In this document: one piece after another, positions 13,192-24,827 of the stretch
Layout: the number at the start of each line of letters is the position of its first letter
Numbering within the stretch: the stretch's first letter is position 1
Assembly (NCBI RefSeq): GCF_027579695.1
Contig: NC_083587.1
Coordinates: 48,161,521 to 48,225,520, forward strand
Length of the DNA: 64,000 nt
Source: Neoarius graeffei
Taxonomy: Eukaryota; Chordata; Actinopteri; Siluriformes; Ariidae
Direction of reading: 5' to 3'
Made by a program: the position numbers and the translations under genes
Notes under the pieces: generated by a model
Seen by the model: the letters and a program-made list of their open reading frames with translations, nothing else
Told to the model about the DNA's origin: nothing
Database searches by the model: none

Positions 13192-13660
13192 ACATTAGTA
13201 TGGATTATTTCTGATACAGAGCTAAAACGCTCATCTGGATGGAGATAATTTTCATATTAAAACGCCGTTTATCAGCAACCAATCACTGATCATCATTGTT
13301 TTCTTACAACCAAACACCATTGCTTTCCACCAACCAATCACTGATCACTATTGCTTTCCAACAGCCAATCACTGATCACCATTGTTTCCTAACAACCAAT
13401 CACTGATCACTATTACATTAGTATGGATTATTTCTGATACAGAACTAAAACGCTTGTCCGGATGGAGATAGTTTTCATATTAAAACACCGTTTACCAGCA
13501 ACCAATCACTTATCACCATTGTTTCCTTACAGTCAATTACTGATCACTATTGCTTTCCAACAGCCAATCACTGATCACCATTGTTCTCCAACAAGCACTT
13601 GTTTCCCAACAACCAATCACTGATCACTACTGTTTCCAAGCAATCAGTGGTCATCATTGT
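13192..13660. repeat. Two-level local tandem repeat with CCAAT/ATTGG motifs
   Basis: A block starting acattagtatggattatttc at 13192 recurs at 13415 (period about 223 bp). Between and after these, a shorter unit of roughly 30-36 bp built on caaccaatcactgatcac is repeated about ten times. Copies are diverged. Confidence 0.8.
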
Positions 13661-13729
13661 TCCCATGACCAACAGTGGTGACCAAAGATTTCTTTTCTGT
13701 TCTGTTTTCTAGACTTATTTTCTGCAGCC

Positions 13730-14900
13730 GGTTTCACTAAGTTAGACTATGACTTTAACTTAGACAGCGGGTATAGTCGGGCTTAGCATAGACGTCTAAC
13801 AAATACTGTTGCACAAAGCAGTTAAGACTCCGACTATCTTAAGTCGTACTATGCTGCAAAGGATTGTGGGTATTTTAAGACTCTTTTCAAAACAAAAAAA
13901 ATGGCGGACAGTGGTCGTTCAGCCACTCGGAAAATCTGGCTATATTAGAGGAATTTAATTCCTACAAAGACATTTTATTAGGCAAATTCAGCGAAGAATG
14001 TAGCAATAAGAAAAAACATGAAGTGTGGGAAAAAATAACGTCGTCTGTGAATAGTGTTTATCCATCTGCGAGATGTTGCTGCCGTGCGTAAAAACATCCC
14101 CACTGGAGGAGGGGGTTTGAAGAAACTAAAAGTAACCACCGAAATGGTCATCAACATTTATGGCGATGAGTCGCCCTTATTCTGGGGAGTGAAAGGAGGA
14201 AAGGAGAGCGGAGTAACCGGCTTCGCCAGACCCAGCAGCAACTCCCCTAGCAACGTTGCTAGCAACGTTGAAGCTGAGGCTCCTTCACCCTCGGAGTTGT
14301 CATCACCCAGTACCTGCGCGGATGTGACACTACACGAAGAGCCTACCAAAAGGAAAGACTGCAACTTAAATTGAAGAGACTCGCGCAGATGGAGGAGTGA
14401 TGTAGTAGTGTGTGTGTGTGTGTGTGTGTGTATGAGAGAGAGAGAGAGAGAGAGATAAGTGATGAGTGGTGATGTAATTATATGCATAAATGAATTGATA
14501 TTTATATTATTTATATATATTTATAAGTAATAAAATGAATAAGCTGGCATTACACTGTTTGTTCTTTATTGAATACTTTATAGTTAGATTATAATACACA
14601 AATTTAGGCTATTACATACTTGCAATGTACTTCACTGCCTTAACATTTCAAGCTTTCTTGTGGTTATTGACATTGATGGCACTTATGGCTTGACTGTTTT
14701 TTTTTTTTTTAATTAAATTTTATAGCCCTTAGACCCATATTAGACTGGGGGTAGGGTGTCTTACTTTTTAAGCCTAAAATTAGACTTAAAAAATTAGTAT
14801 TAACTTTTGTGAAACTGTCTTACTTGCATTAGACTGGTCTATAAAGAAACTTAAGACCAATCTTAACCCATAGACCAGTCTAAACTACTTTAGTGAAACC
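13730..14900. mobile_element. Harbinger-type element remnant with NAIF1-like MYB gene
   Basis: The inverted ends read ggtttcactaa on the left and its complement at 14890-14900, with further shared motifs inward. The plus strand at about 13940-14090 reads ILLGKFSEECSNKKKHEVWE. After a frame change (about 14054-14370) come RDVAAV and a GDESPLFWGVKGG-like segment. This order matches the MYB/SANT-like proteins of the NAIF1 group found in Harbinger transposons. Frameshifts and stops make it a pseudogene. No DDE transposase is present. Confidence 0.7.
14407..14455. repeat. (GT)n-(AG)n microsatellite
   Basis: A GT run passes directly into an AG run, inside the Harbinger-type remnant. Confidence 0.95.
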
Positions 14901-15094
14901 AGACCCTGTTCTATTCTTTAGATCTGTAACATCTTTTGATATGCAAATGATCATGATAATTCAGTGAATATGCAGATTATGCTGTGACATCATCTGGTGA
15001 CTTCTAGTATCTTCTTGAACATGTATTAGCTACTTTCCCCTGAAAATACTTGGCAAAACTGAAGTCTACTATTAAGAAAAATATGCCTTAGGAG

Positions 15095-15464
15095 GTGGGC
15101 GGCACGATGGTGTAGTGGTTAGTGCTGTTGCCTTACAGCAAGAAGGTCCGGGCTCGAGCCCCGTGGCCGGCAAGGGCCCTTCTGTGCAGAGTTTGCATGT
15201 TCTCCCCGTGTCCACGTGGGTTTCCTCCGGGTGCTCCGGTTTCCCCCACAGTCCAAAGACATGCAGGTTAGGTTAACTGGTGACTCTAAATTGACCGTAG
15301 GTGTGAATGTGAGTGTGAATGGTTGTCTGTGTCTATGTGTCAGCCCTGTGATGACCTGGCGACTTGTCCAGGGTGTACCCCGCCTTTCAGCCGTAGTCAG
15401 CTGGGATAGGCTCCAGCTTGCCTGCGAACCTGTAGAACAGGATAAAGCAGCTAGAGATAATGAG
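15095..15464 (+). mobile_element. SINE copy 3
   Basis: It belongs to the dominant SINE family. The target duplication atgccttaggag is at 15083-15094 and 15465-15476. Confidence 0.93.
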
Positions 15465-15476
15465 ATGCCTTAGGAG

Positions 15477-17706
15477 CAGAACTTTTTATTACTACTTGCC
15501 TAAAAAGACTGTGTTATTTATGAGTATTTATTTATAAGTACATCTGGTATTTAATAAAAGCAGTAATAATGAAAAAGGATGACACTATAAGCTAATATTA
15601 GGTGTTGGTCATTGACAAATGACAAGAATTGTGTCTTAAAATATGCTACAATTATATTTTTATTAGGTACTGGTTTAATTAAATAGGTGCAGAGATGCAA
15701 TAGGTATAGTTCTAATTCATTGCAGTCTATTAACATTATATAATTACAACTCGAGAATACATTATGAATGCAAGGCAAATGCTAAGGCCCGTGTTGTTAG
15801 CAATCAGCATGGAGTATACGATTTTACTTACAGCCACACACAAGGGTAGGTCAGTGTGAAATGTCATCTGACAGCTGAAAATAACCATGACCTCTGGCTT
15901 TCAGGAGACATTATGAGCTTTTTGGAAAACATTGGCTCCAGGATGAGAACAGACAACATCCTAATCAATTAAAATGACTCTGGATAGGTGGTGTCACCCA
16001 CAAGCATATCTCACAATATAAAAAGATACAGATCTGGGTTCAGTGTCAAGGTATGCGCATCAGATGTCCTCTTCAATGCCACTCAATGCTGTCAAGTTAA
16101 TTGTGTTAACTGGATATAACATGGTAATTTCAATTTTTTTAAATGTACTGTAGTACATTAATTATTCAAGTATACACTTAAATGCAATTAGCTTAGCTTG
16201 TCTTGTGCCAGCACTGTTAGCATGGTCTGCGATTTCAGCACTGAAAGTTCTTCAACCTCAACATATTTTAAAAAATCAAATTATTATTTGTGTTTGTACC
16301 TATCTGCCTTGTCTAACAAATTTAGTTTGGTTCTGTTTCTAGCCTAATTATCAAACTAGTCTAATTTAAACCAACATAACCCTGACCAGGCAATTACTAA
16401 GGATGACTGAACACTGTAAATTCTTGCATGTTACTGAATGTTGTCTTTGTATGCTGTATTCTTGCAACCACATGAAAGCAAAAACTTCCTGCTCAAGCAA
16501 ATTTTTAGTTGCACCCTGCCGGGTTCCAGTCCCAATGCACATCTCTCGGCTCAACTACCGGTAGATACCCTGCGAATATTTCTAGCAAGCTTTCAAAATA
16601 AATGGAAGGGGGAGAAAACATAGTGCTCATCCTATTTGTATCTGTATTTATAGCTCTTTAGGACACATTATCTGTTCATTCTGAATAATGTATTCATTTC
16701 AGTTATATCCCTAGTGTGTGCATGTGTGTGTGTGTGAATGGATGCATATATGTGCGTGTGTGTGTGTGTCTGTCTAATTACACATGCTCTAGTTCTTCTG
16801 TTTTCTCATACTCCACTGTGACAGGCTGCTTTAAATCTAAGCCACAAAAGCTCAGGTGCAGAAATTCATTCTGCTGACCTCCTAGACCCAACCTCGCTCA
16901 ATCAACAGATGGGACTTCTAATGTAATGTTCTTCGACCCTGTTCTAGATACGAAATTATGCCCTATTTATTATATAGTGCACTATTTTGGGCAGCAATTT
17001 GTAGTCATGTCATAAAGCACGTTCCAGAAATATCTGTACTGCAAAATATCAAATGTGATGAAGCATTAAAATAGGCCAAATAATGCAGTTTATACTTCTG
17101 AATGTTATTGTACCAACACAAAATGATGGGCAAACCATATAGTGTACAATATCAGGGTTTTTTTTAGTCACATATTTTGTTAGTGCTGACAATCCAGTGT
17201 AACCCAGAAGAAGATGGGTTCCCTTTTATATCTAGTCCAAAATTAAAATTTTTAATTAATATCATACCGTAAATCTTCCCCTATTAAAGAAAATTATTTT
17301 CATTTTTCAGGTAGACCCACTACCCAAAAAAACAAATTAAAGAACCACTGATAGAATGTTTTTACCCAATGGACCATAGAAATTGAATAGAAGGATCTGG
17401 TGTGTGAAGAGAGAAAGAGAGAGTGAATGTGCATCCTTGTGTGTGTAAGGTGTCTTAACACGGTTCTTCCCCTAGGTACGGCTGATCCTTTGAGAGCCTC
17501 GCGATGAGTCATCTCTTTCTCTCTTTTCCTGTCTGCCTTTCTTTTTTTAAATGCCACACTCTCTTGTCTTTTTGCCAGGTTCTGGCAGGTGCAGATAAAC
17601 GGAGAGGCTCAGCTGGGCTACTGATGCTCTGGAGAACTTGCGGCATTTGACAAGACCAGAAGAAAATAAAAAAGCTCTTCAGAATCAGAGCTTGCACAGA
17701 AACACA
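15477..17706. other. Intronic stretch without recognised features
   Basis: There are TG-rich runs near 16720-16770. I see no coding or transposon signature strong enough to report. Part of 16938-17160 may be an old repeat fragment. Confidence 0.45.

Positions 17707-17742
<36 letters not shown>
17707..17742. repeat. (CT)n microsatellite
   Basis: An uninterrupted pyrimidine dinucleotide run. Confidence 0.95.
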
Positions 17743-17744
<2 letters not shown>

Positions 17745-18579
17745 TTCCTAAAATCTGACCACTGGAGAACATCAATGTGTTTTCTCATCTATTTCCGATT
17801 CCAATTTTCATCTTGAGGCCCTTGACAACTTGCTATTAACTAGTGCCTATGGGGAATTTACAATCTACTGCAAAAGGAAAAAAAAATCTTTGACACCTGA
17901 CTCAAGTAACCCAAGACTTCTTCCATAAATGTGACCTAAATATCTCCTAACAGAAAAATTTATATTTTTCTTTGTTAAACAACAAAACATATGTATATTT
18001 TATACAATAATCACAATGATCAGTGACTTGCCCAAGATGTGCATAACTAACGCTGTAAAAAGAGTTCTCTTTAATTATCCTGAGTTCAGTCAGTGTAAAA
18101 GAAGACATTAAACCTCGTCCTGAAGCAAGAGATAATAAAACTAAATCCAATAGCAGTGACTGTGCTGCTTCTGAGCCACTACACTGCTGCATGTTTTGTG
18201 ATGTGATATGACTAACTATAGCTTTTTAAACCAGCTGAACATGGAGCAGAAGTGCTGTTTCTAAGTGCTGATGATTTAAGTCACTAAATGTAGTTTGGAG
18301 TATAAACATAAGTATGCTTAACCCATGTTTAAACTGTATTTTAAAGTGATTAACCAGGAAATTTTGAAATTATGGGGTTATGAAATGCCATCATTATACA
18401 TTAATACAAGATCTTCTAGATGAAAAAATATACATATAAGTGAACTTCAGCTTAAAAAACATGTTAAAATTGTATCATCAGTCCACTGGGCCATTTCCCT
18501 GGGTGTGGCCATACTGGATTAGCCAGATACTGTACATGGATGTATTAGGAGACGAAAACGAGGATGGCGCTATGTGATG
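17743..18579. other. Intronic stretch without recognised features
   Basis: AT-rich sequence with nothing recognised. Confidence 0.45.
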
Positions 18580-18900
18580 TAGGATTCTGCATGTCATCTT
18601 CTTTCTGTCCTGGATCCAAGACGTTGGGCCGAGTGGCTTCATCAAGTAAAGCAAGAAAACTTTACTCCTGGAAAAAGCAGCACATTGTGCAGTGAGCATT
18701 TTACAGAAGATTGTTTTGTAGAGGACTTGTATGAAAAAAATCACTGGGAAGAAGCGAGACACGAGGCAGAAACAACAATTGAAGCCAGATGCTATCCCGA
18801 CTTTGTTTGACCACAAAACACCAGCAGCACAACAGCATCCCGTGTCACACATCAAATGGATACAAGCTAAGCAGGTAAGTAAATATATATATATCATCTA
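18580..18900 (+). pseudogene. THAP-domain remnant
   Basis: The plus strand reads ENFTPGKSSTLCSEHFTEDC and, after a one-base frame change, KKRDTRQKQQLKPDAIPTLF. These match the second half of a THAP zinc-binding DNA domain: the Cys of the C2CH set followed by xxH, and the closing AVPTIF-like motif. The first half is frameshifted and unclear. A GTAAGT donor-like sequence follows. In fish such domains occur in P-element-like transposons and in many host genes. No P-type transposase was found nearby, so the source is unknown. Confidence 0.6.
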
Positions 18901-18990
18901 GTCTCGTCTTCGTCCGCTTATCCGGGGCCGGGTTGCGGAGGCAGCAGTCTGAGCATGGAAGCCCAAACTTCCCTTTCCCCAGACACCTTG
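18897..18990. repeat. Fragment of a dispersed fish repeat
   Basis: The run cttatccggggccgggttgc and the following text look like a common fish retroposon segment. The family is not assigned. Confidence 0.4.
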
Positions 18991-19429
18991 GCCAGCCAAT
19001 AAACTAGCCAGTACTTTATTCTGATTCCTTTTCTAATATTGCATTGCCATCATTTTTGTGGAGAAATGCAAACAAATTGACCAAGAAGTCACACCAGACC
19101 AGAAGATTATATTATATTATAGTCTAGTATAGTATACACTTGTACACTGTGCTTGCAGAAAATGACATCACACATGGTGATAAAAAATAGTCTTGTCTAT
19201 TTTCATTACTTTTGTGATTATATCATTAAGAACAAATTCAACATGTAGCTTTTTTATAAAGGACAGACATAAAAACAAACTTTTAGCTCAATTTGTGGAT
19301 TTGAGAGATATTTTCTTGAATCTATTTTCAGTATTTTACTCATTGGCCACGTTACTAATCTCTTTTGAAGATTGGCAAAAGACTAGTTGATGTTTTCCTA
19401 GTCTTCACCTATCAAGTTTTGGTGAGTCT

Positions 19430-19640
19430 GTCCCCACTGTAACTTCATATTCCTGTGAATTTCTGTGATATTCCTTGGCTGACAGGAACGGAACCCAGTG
19501 TGGTCTTTTACTCTTGTAGTTAATCCTCCTCATGGTTGTGTGTTGTGCATTCTGGGATGCTTTTCTGCGCACCATGGTTGTAAAGAGTGGTTATTTTAGC
19601 TACTTTGGACTTCCTAACAGTTCAAACCAGTCTTCTTCTT
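19430..19640 (-). pseudogene. Tc1-like transposase fragment
   Basis: On the minus strand, phrases corresponding to ITTLYNHGAQKSI and the following VPxLSA region match the part of Tc1 transposase absent from the fragment at 23150-23262. The two may be pieces of one element separated by later insertions. Confidence 0.55.
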
Positions 19641-20254
19641 ACCTTGCTCATCAACAAACCAGATCATCAGCGACGCAGTGGCTCAGACAGCAGTACCATG
19701 AGAAACCAGGCTCGTTTATAATGAGCTAAGTTGTTTTTCATGAGAATGATTAGATCTTCCAGACAAAACAATTGGAATCAAAATCCATTGAAAACTGAAG
19801 GAGGAGTAGCAATTTCCCTGAAAGTTCATTGATTAGTCTAATTAGCAAATTGTTAATAAGAAATCACAAAACCAGGGAGTCACTTTTGTGTAAACTGATT
19901 AGATCTTCCAAACAAAACAATCAAAATCAAAATCCATTGAAAACTCAGGGAGGAGTACCAATTTTTGTGAATTATGGAAGGACGGATAGATGGATGGATG
20001 GATGGATGGATGGACGACGGACGTCACGTGATGGCAATGGTTCACCGGCCATAGGGCGATGAGCTAACAAGGTATTTCCACCCTCAGGTCTGCCACTCAC
20101 TGGATGTTTTTTTGCTCCATTCTGCGTAAACTCTCGAGGTTGTTGTGCATGAAAATTCTAAGAAATCAGCAGTTGTTGAAATACTTAAATCAGCCTATCT
20201 GGCACGAACAACCAAATCACTGTGACTACATTTCTTTTTTTATGTTTGAATTTC
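19641..20254. other. Intronic stretch with a short (GGAT)n run
   Basis: A (GGAT)n run is at about 19992-20013. A direct repeat of about 60 bp (tgattagatcttccagacaa near 19747 and a close copy near 19897) is visible. No gene is supported. Confidence 0.5.
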
Positions 20255-20537
20255 AAGTAAATTCAGTTCAATTTTATTTATATAGTACTTTCAACAATGG
20301 ATTTTGTCAAAAAAAAAGCTTTACAGATATTCAGATTTAAGATTTGAATTCAGATATCAATTTAAATAAAAATGTTAAATTTTACATAATGAAGAAGCCA
20401 GACTCAATGGTGACAAGGAAAACTCACTGAGATGACAAGAGGAAGAAACTTTGAGAGGAACCAGACTCAAAATGGAACCCAATATCATCTAGGTGACATC
20501 AGATTGTGTGATTATAAATCATTTCTCTTCTATAATT
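20255..20537. repeat. Dispersed repeat, left part (split by Tc1)
   Basis: It starts cagttcaattttatttatat and includes gaaactttgagaggaaccag, wording I associate with a common repeat of ostariophysan fish. Similar text seems to continue after the Tc1 element (22127 to about 22240), so the Tc1 probably inserted into it. Confidence 0.5.
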
Positions 20538-20538
20538 A

Positions 20539-22124
20539 CAGTGGTGCTTGAAAGTTTGTGAACCCTTTAGAATTTTCTATATTTCTGCATAAATATGACC
20601 TAAAACATCATCAGATTTTCACACAAGTCCTAAAAGTAGATAAAGAGAACCCAGTTAAACAAACGAGACAAAAATATTATACTTGGTCATTTATTTATTG
20701 AGGAAAATGATCCAGTAATACATATCTGTGAGTGGCAAAAGTATGTGAACCTTTGCTTTCAGTATCTGGTGTGACCCCCTTGTGCAGCAATAACTGCAAC
20801 TAAATGTTTCGAGTAACTGTTGATCAGTCCTGCACACTGGCTTGGAGGAATTTTAGCCCATTCCTCCGTACAGAACAGCTTCAACTCTGGGATGTTGGTG
20901 GGTTTCCTCACATGAACTGCTCGCTTCAGGTCCTTCCACAACATTTCAATTGGATTAAGGTCAGGACTTTGACTTAGCCATTCCAAAACATTAACTTTAT
21001 TCATCTTTAACCATTCTTTGGTAGAACAACTTGTGTGCTTAGGGTCATTGTCTAGCTGCATGACCCACCTTCTCTTGAGATTCAGTTCATGGACAGATGT
21101 CCTGACATTTTCCTTTAGAATTTGCTGGTGTAATTCAGAATTCATTGTTCCATCAGTGATGGCAAGCCGTCCTGGCCCAGATGCAGCAAAACAGGCCCAA
21201 ACCATGATACTACCACCACCATGTTTCACAGATGGGATAAGGTTCTTATGCTGGAATGCAGTGTTTTCCTTTCTCCAAACATAACACTTCTCATTTAAAC
21301 CAAAAAGTTCTATTTTGGTCTCATCTGTCCACAAAACATTTTTCCAATAGCATTCTGGCTTGTCCACGTGATCTTTAGCAAACTGCAGATGGGCAGCAAT
21401 GTTATTTTTGGAGAGCAGTGGCTTTCTCCTTGCAACCCTGCCATGCACACCATTGTTGTTCAGTGTTCTCCTGTTGGTGGACTCATGAACATTCACATTA
21501 GCCAATGTGAGAGAGGCTTTCAGTTGCTTAGAAGATACCCTGGGGTTCTTTGTGACCTCGCCAACTATTACACGCCTTGCTCTTGGAGTGATCTTTGTTG
21601 GTTGACCACTCCTGCGGAGGATAACCATGGTCTTGAATGTCCTCCATTTGTACACAATCTGTCTGACTGTGGATTGGTGGAGTCCAGACTCTTTAGAGAT
21701 GGTTTTGTAACCTTTTCCAGCCTGATGAGCATCAACAATGCTATTTCTGAGGTCCTCAGAAATCTCCTTTGTTCGTGCCATGATACACTTCCACAAACAT
21801 GTGTCGTGAAGGTCAGACTTTGATAGATCCCTGTTCTTTAAATAAAACAGGGTGCCCACTCACACCTGATTGTCATCCCATTGATTGAAAGCACCTGACT
21901 CTAATTTCACCTTCAAATTAACTGCTAATCCTAGATGTTCACATACTTTTGCCACTCACAGATATGTAATATTGGATCATTTTCCTCAAATAAATAAATA
22001 AATGACCAAGTATAATATTCTTGTCTAATTTGTTTAACTGGGTTCTCTTTATCTACTTTTAGGACTTGTGTGAAAATATGATGTTTTAGGTCATAAAGGG
22101 TTCACAAACTTTCAAGCACCACTG
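20539..22124 (-). mobile_element. Complete Tc1 element with IR/DR-type long inverted ends
   Basis: Both outer ends begin cagtggtgcttgaaagtttg and are flanked by TA (20537-20538 and 22125-22126). The inverted repeats extend about 200 bp on each side; the right one lacks about 26 bp present in the left. Each contains a second binding-like motif, gtgagtggcaaaagtatgtg, giving the inverted-repeat/direct-repeat arrangement of Tc1 elements such as Sleeping Beauty. The only gene is the transposase below. Confidence 0.95.
20759..21781 (-). CDS. Tc1-type transposase, apparently intact
   Basis: This encodes a 340-residue DDE transposase that would cut and paste its own element at TA sites in the nucleus. 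I chose the MARTKEIS start, the usual Tc1 N-terminus, rather than the upstream in-frame ATG at 21859. Two helix-turn-helix regions occupy roughly residues 1-110, joined by a GRPR-like hook that here reads SGQPTKI. The catalytic residues are visible: D in LWTDETK, D in QLDNDPKH and E in NPIEMLW, with 34 residues between the second D and the E (DD34E). There is no stop or frameshift, and the length is normal for the family. Whether it is active cannot be told from one copy. Confidence 0.93.
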   Translation of the reverse strand: MARTKEISEDLRNSIVDAHQAGKGYKTISKESGLHQSTVRQIVYKWRTFKTMVILRRSGQPTKITPRARRVIVGEVTKNPRVSSKQLKASLTLANVNVHESTNRRTLNNNGVHGRVARRKPLLSKNNIAAHLQFAKDHVDKPECYWKNVLWTDETKIELFGLNEKCYVWRKENTAFQHKNLIPSVKHGGGSIMVWACFAASGPGRLAITDGTMNSELHQQILKENVRTSVHELNLKRRWVMQLDNDPKHTSCSTKEWLKMNKVNVLEWLSQSPDLNPIEMLWKDLKRAVHVRKPTNIPELKLFCTEEWAKIPPSQCAGLINSYSKHLVAVIAAQGGHTRY

Positions 22125-22240
22125 TATATATTATAGTCAAATACTGATAATTGTGTTCACAGGAACTTGAGTATGAGCACTGAGTCTAAGTAAGAGGAGG
22201 AGTCTTAACTTGAGTCTCTTGTATCAAACTGAAGTCAGGA

Positions 22241-23015
22241 ATGCTTGTGTCACACATTGGCATTTCAGCCTTGCATATGTACAGCGTATCAGGATACGTG
22301 GCAGTAAGAAAGGAACATCATAGCATCGACAGCTTATGTAGCTAATACTCTAGGATGCATAACACAATCTCCTTGTATGCCAGGATGTGGCATATTTTAA
22401 GTCTGTACTTAAAAATCCGTAGCACATATGTAGCAGCTTTGATATATCACATATACATCACGTCTATGCTGTAAAAACAAAAGCTATGCAGCAGTGATGC
22501 AGCGGGAACGTTGCTCGAGCACCTATTTTGCTTTAGTTGACATGTGTCTGATGAAGGTGACTCCGGAGCTGGCTGGGTAGATGCGGCTGATGTCTTCCCT
22601 CTTCCCTTGCCCTTCTTGGGTCCTGACTTCTTCGCTTGATGCTTTACTCGGCATGATGCTTTACTGACTGTGAAGAAGGACAATGAATGCAACATGGGGC
22701 CCCCTGTTATACCCACCTGTGAATGCTGTAGATACGCTGCAGGTATGCAACAGCAACGTCACGCATAAGAATGAAATGCCATGCCAATGAAACGGTTATG
22801 CTGTGGCAACACATCATACGCCACGCATACACCTCAGTACGCCATAACTTTACATCCCTTGAACCCCATACAAACCCCAGATACGCCACAGTAACGCCAC
22901 ACACACGCTGTGTAAGTCGCAGGACTTTAATTTTGGACAAAATATGCCGCATTTCTTGGTGTTTGACCCACACGCCGCTTACGTGGCAAGATATGAGATA
23001 GTGTGACACAAGCAT
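22241..23015. mobile_element. Possible uncharacterised element with 15-bp inverted ends
   Basis: The 15-base sequence atgcttgtgtcacac at 22241-22255 is exactly complemented at 23001-23015. The interior differs in texture from its surroundings, with recurrent tacgccac/acgtggca motifs and a lysine-rich minus-strand stretch KKSGPKKGKGRGK. No transposase or clear target duplication was seen. Confidence 0.3.
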
Positions 23016-23149
23016 ACTCAATATTCAGTAATAGAGACTTGAATATAAACTCTTCTTAGCAATTGCTGCCTTGAGGCTATCCAGGGAAGAACGTCCATGG
23101 GGTGTCTGTGTAGTATTATTCACAGTAATCTCATGGAGAGCTTTAGGCT

Positions 23150-23262
23150 CAGTAAACTGAACATTAACTGAAGCTCTTGACCTGTATCTGCATGACTTTA
23201 TGCATTGTGCTGCCGCCACATGATTGGCTGACTGGATAATAAAATATTGATTGACTGTGAGT
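23150..23262 (-). mobile_element. Terminal fragment of a Tc1-like element
   Basis: Read on the minus strand, it carries the subterminal wording of the 11144 element (cagtcagccaatcatgtggc, cacaatgcataaagtcatgc). It is probably the 5' end of the minus-strand copy whose transposase fragment is at 19430-19640. Confidence 0.6.
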
Positions 23263-23869
23263 GTATTTGTAAATGAAACAGTGGGACACCTCAATCGTGG
23301 AATCACTCAAATGCTGGGTGCTTATAAAATATTTGGACTGATCCATTGTAGCCTCTAATGTGTACAGTGTTAGATATTTCTGTCAGCTGAACGACTTTAG
23401 GATCTGTTAACAGAGAATACCTCTATTATGTCCCTGAAGGCATCCTCTCATGGAGGTAAGAAAGAAGGAAGTTCAGAGAAAGGTGAGACTTGTGAAAGCA
23501 TAGATATATTGCCACGGTGCACAGAGGTGGTGTAGAGAAAAATCTCCAGGAAACAATTGAACACCAACATTGACAATGCTCTTTCAAGCTTAGCAGCCAA
23601 AATAACAGATGTACAGAACTGCTGCAGGTTATGCCACTGTAAAGAAAACATGCAATATGCTGTTACAAAGGTGAATGTCTTATTTATTTATTCATTTGTT
23701 GAGTGTGAGGCTTGAGATTGTAAAAGGGGGTCTTGGTGTGACTTTCACCAAGTCACCATAAGGGCTTGGTAATGCCAGTATGTTTTTTTTTTTAAATATG
23801 TATTCAAATATAAGCAACACATTTGAAACTGCAATGAGAACTTGCACTCTCTCACTAAAAAAGAAAATA

Positions 23870-23909
<40 letters not shown>

Positions 23910-24684
23910 TCTGTGCTGACTGGACTTGTACTCTGTACACTGTAGCTCTAACTGTTCTTATGGGATCGTTTTGACAAATGGTGCTTAGTGGATGCAGCGA
24001 CACCCCTATTCTGCTGTACTTAATGACAATGCATGCAGAGTGTCAGCAGGTTCCTTCATCACCCCCCCCCCCCCAAAAAAAAAAAAATAAATAAATAAAT
24101 AAATAAAAAAATCCATTATGCATCCTAAAAACACTGCTGCTGTAACAACACTTGTAATCTGGTCCAATCAGACTTAGACTGAATCTCATCACAGAATGAC
24201 ATCCTTGGAGGAAGGAGGCAACAATAAGCCTCAGGGGTGCACTTGAAGAGCAAAATTAAAAGCTCTAACTTACTCCCTCATCACTATAAACAGTAACTCC
24301 AAGGATGAGAGCACATATCCAGAGTCTATTTGTAAAACCTCTACAGGCTTGTATATGGATTAAATTAAAAGAAAAAAAAACCTGGATGTCTTAAGATGCA
24401 ACGTATAATAAAAATGAGAAGTGTTAGCACAGATATTGATGGAACAAATATGTTCTTTATTCAGACAGAGATGTTAATGGATTCTCATCAATTATTCAGT
24501 TGCTACAGGCAAGATGATATTATCTTGTCAATGCTATTATTAGCTTCTCCATCATCAGATGCCATGAAGAACATTTAAACTTTGTACTTTGAGCAAAATG
24601 CCAAGATTTGGTATTGAAGAAAATGCATAATGCCCTCAACAGAGTCTATATTTATAAAATGCTGTATGAAGGACACAGGAGATA
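23263..24684. other. Intronic stretch with simple repeats
   Basis: It contains an (AAT)n run at about 23868-23907 and a poly-C/poly-A/(AAAT)n tract at about 24062-24107. No gene is supported. Confidence 0.5.
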
Positions 24685-24827
24685 CAGTTAGGTCAATAAA
24701 TATTTGGACAGAGACAACATTTTTCTAATTTTGGTTCTGTACATAACCACAATGAATTTTGAACAAAACAATTCAGATGCAGTTGAGGTTTAGACTTTCA
24801 GCTTTAATTCAGTGGGTTGAACAAAAT

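Noticed and set aside
16938-17160. Possible MITE with tatagtgcac/atagtgtaca words
   Set aside because: The inverted similarity is too short and no flanking duplication was seen.
22447-22716. Lysine-rich 89-residue frame as a histone-like or chromatin protein
   Set aside because: Only a short low-complexity basic stretch (KKSGPKKGKGRGK). No histone fold or other motif.
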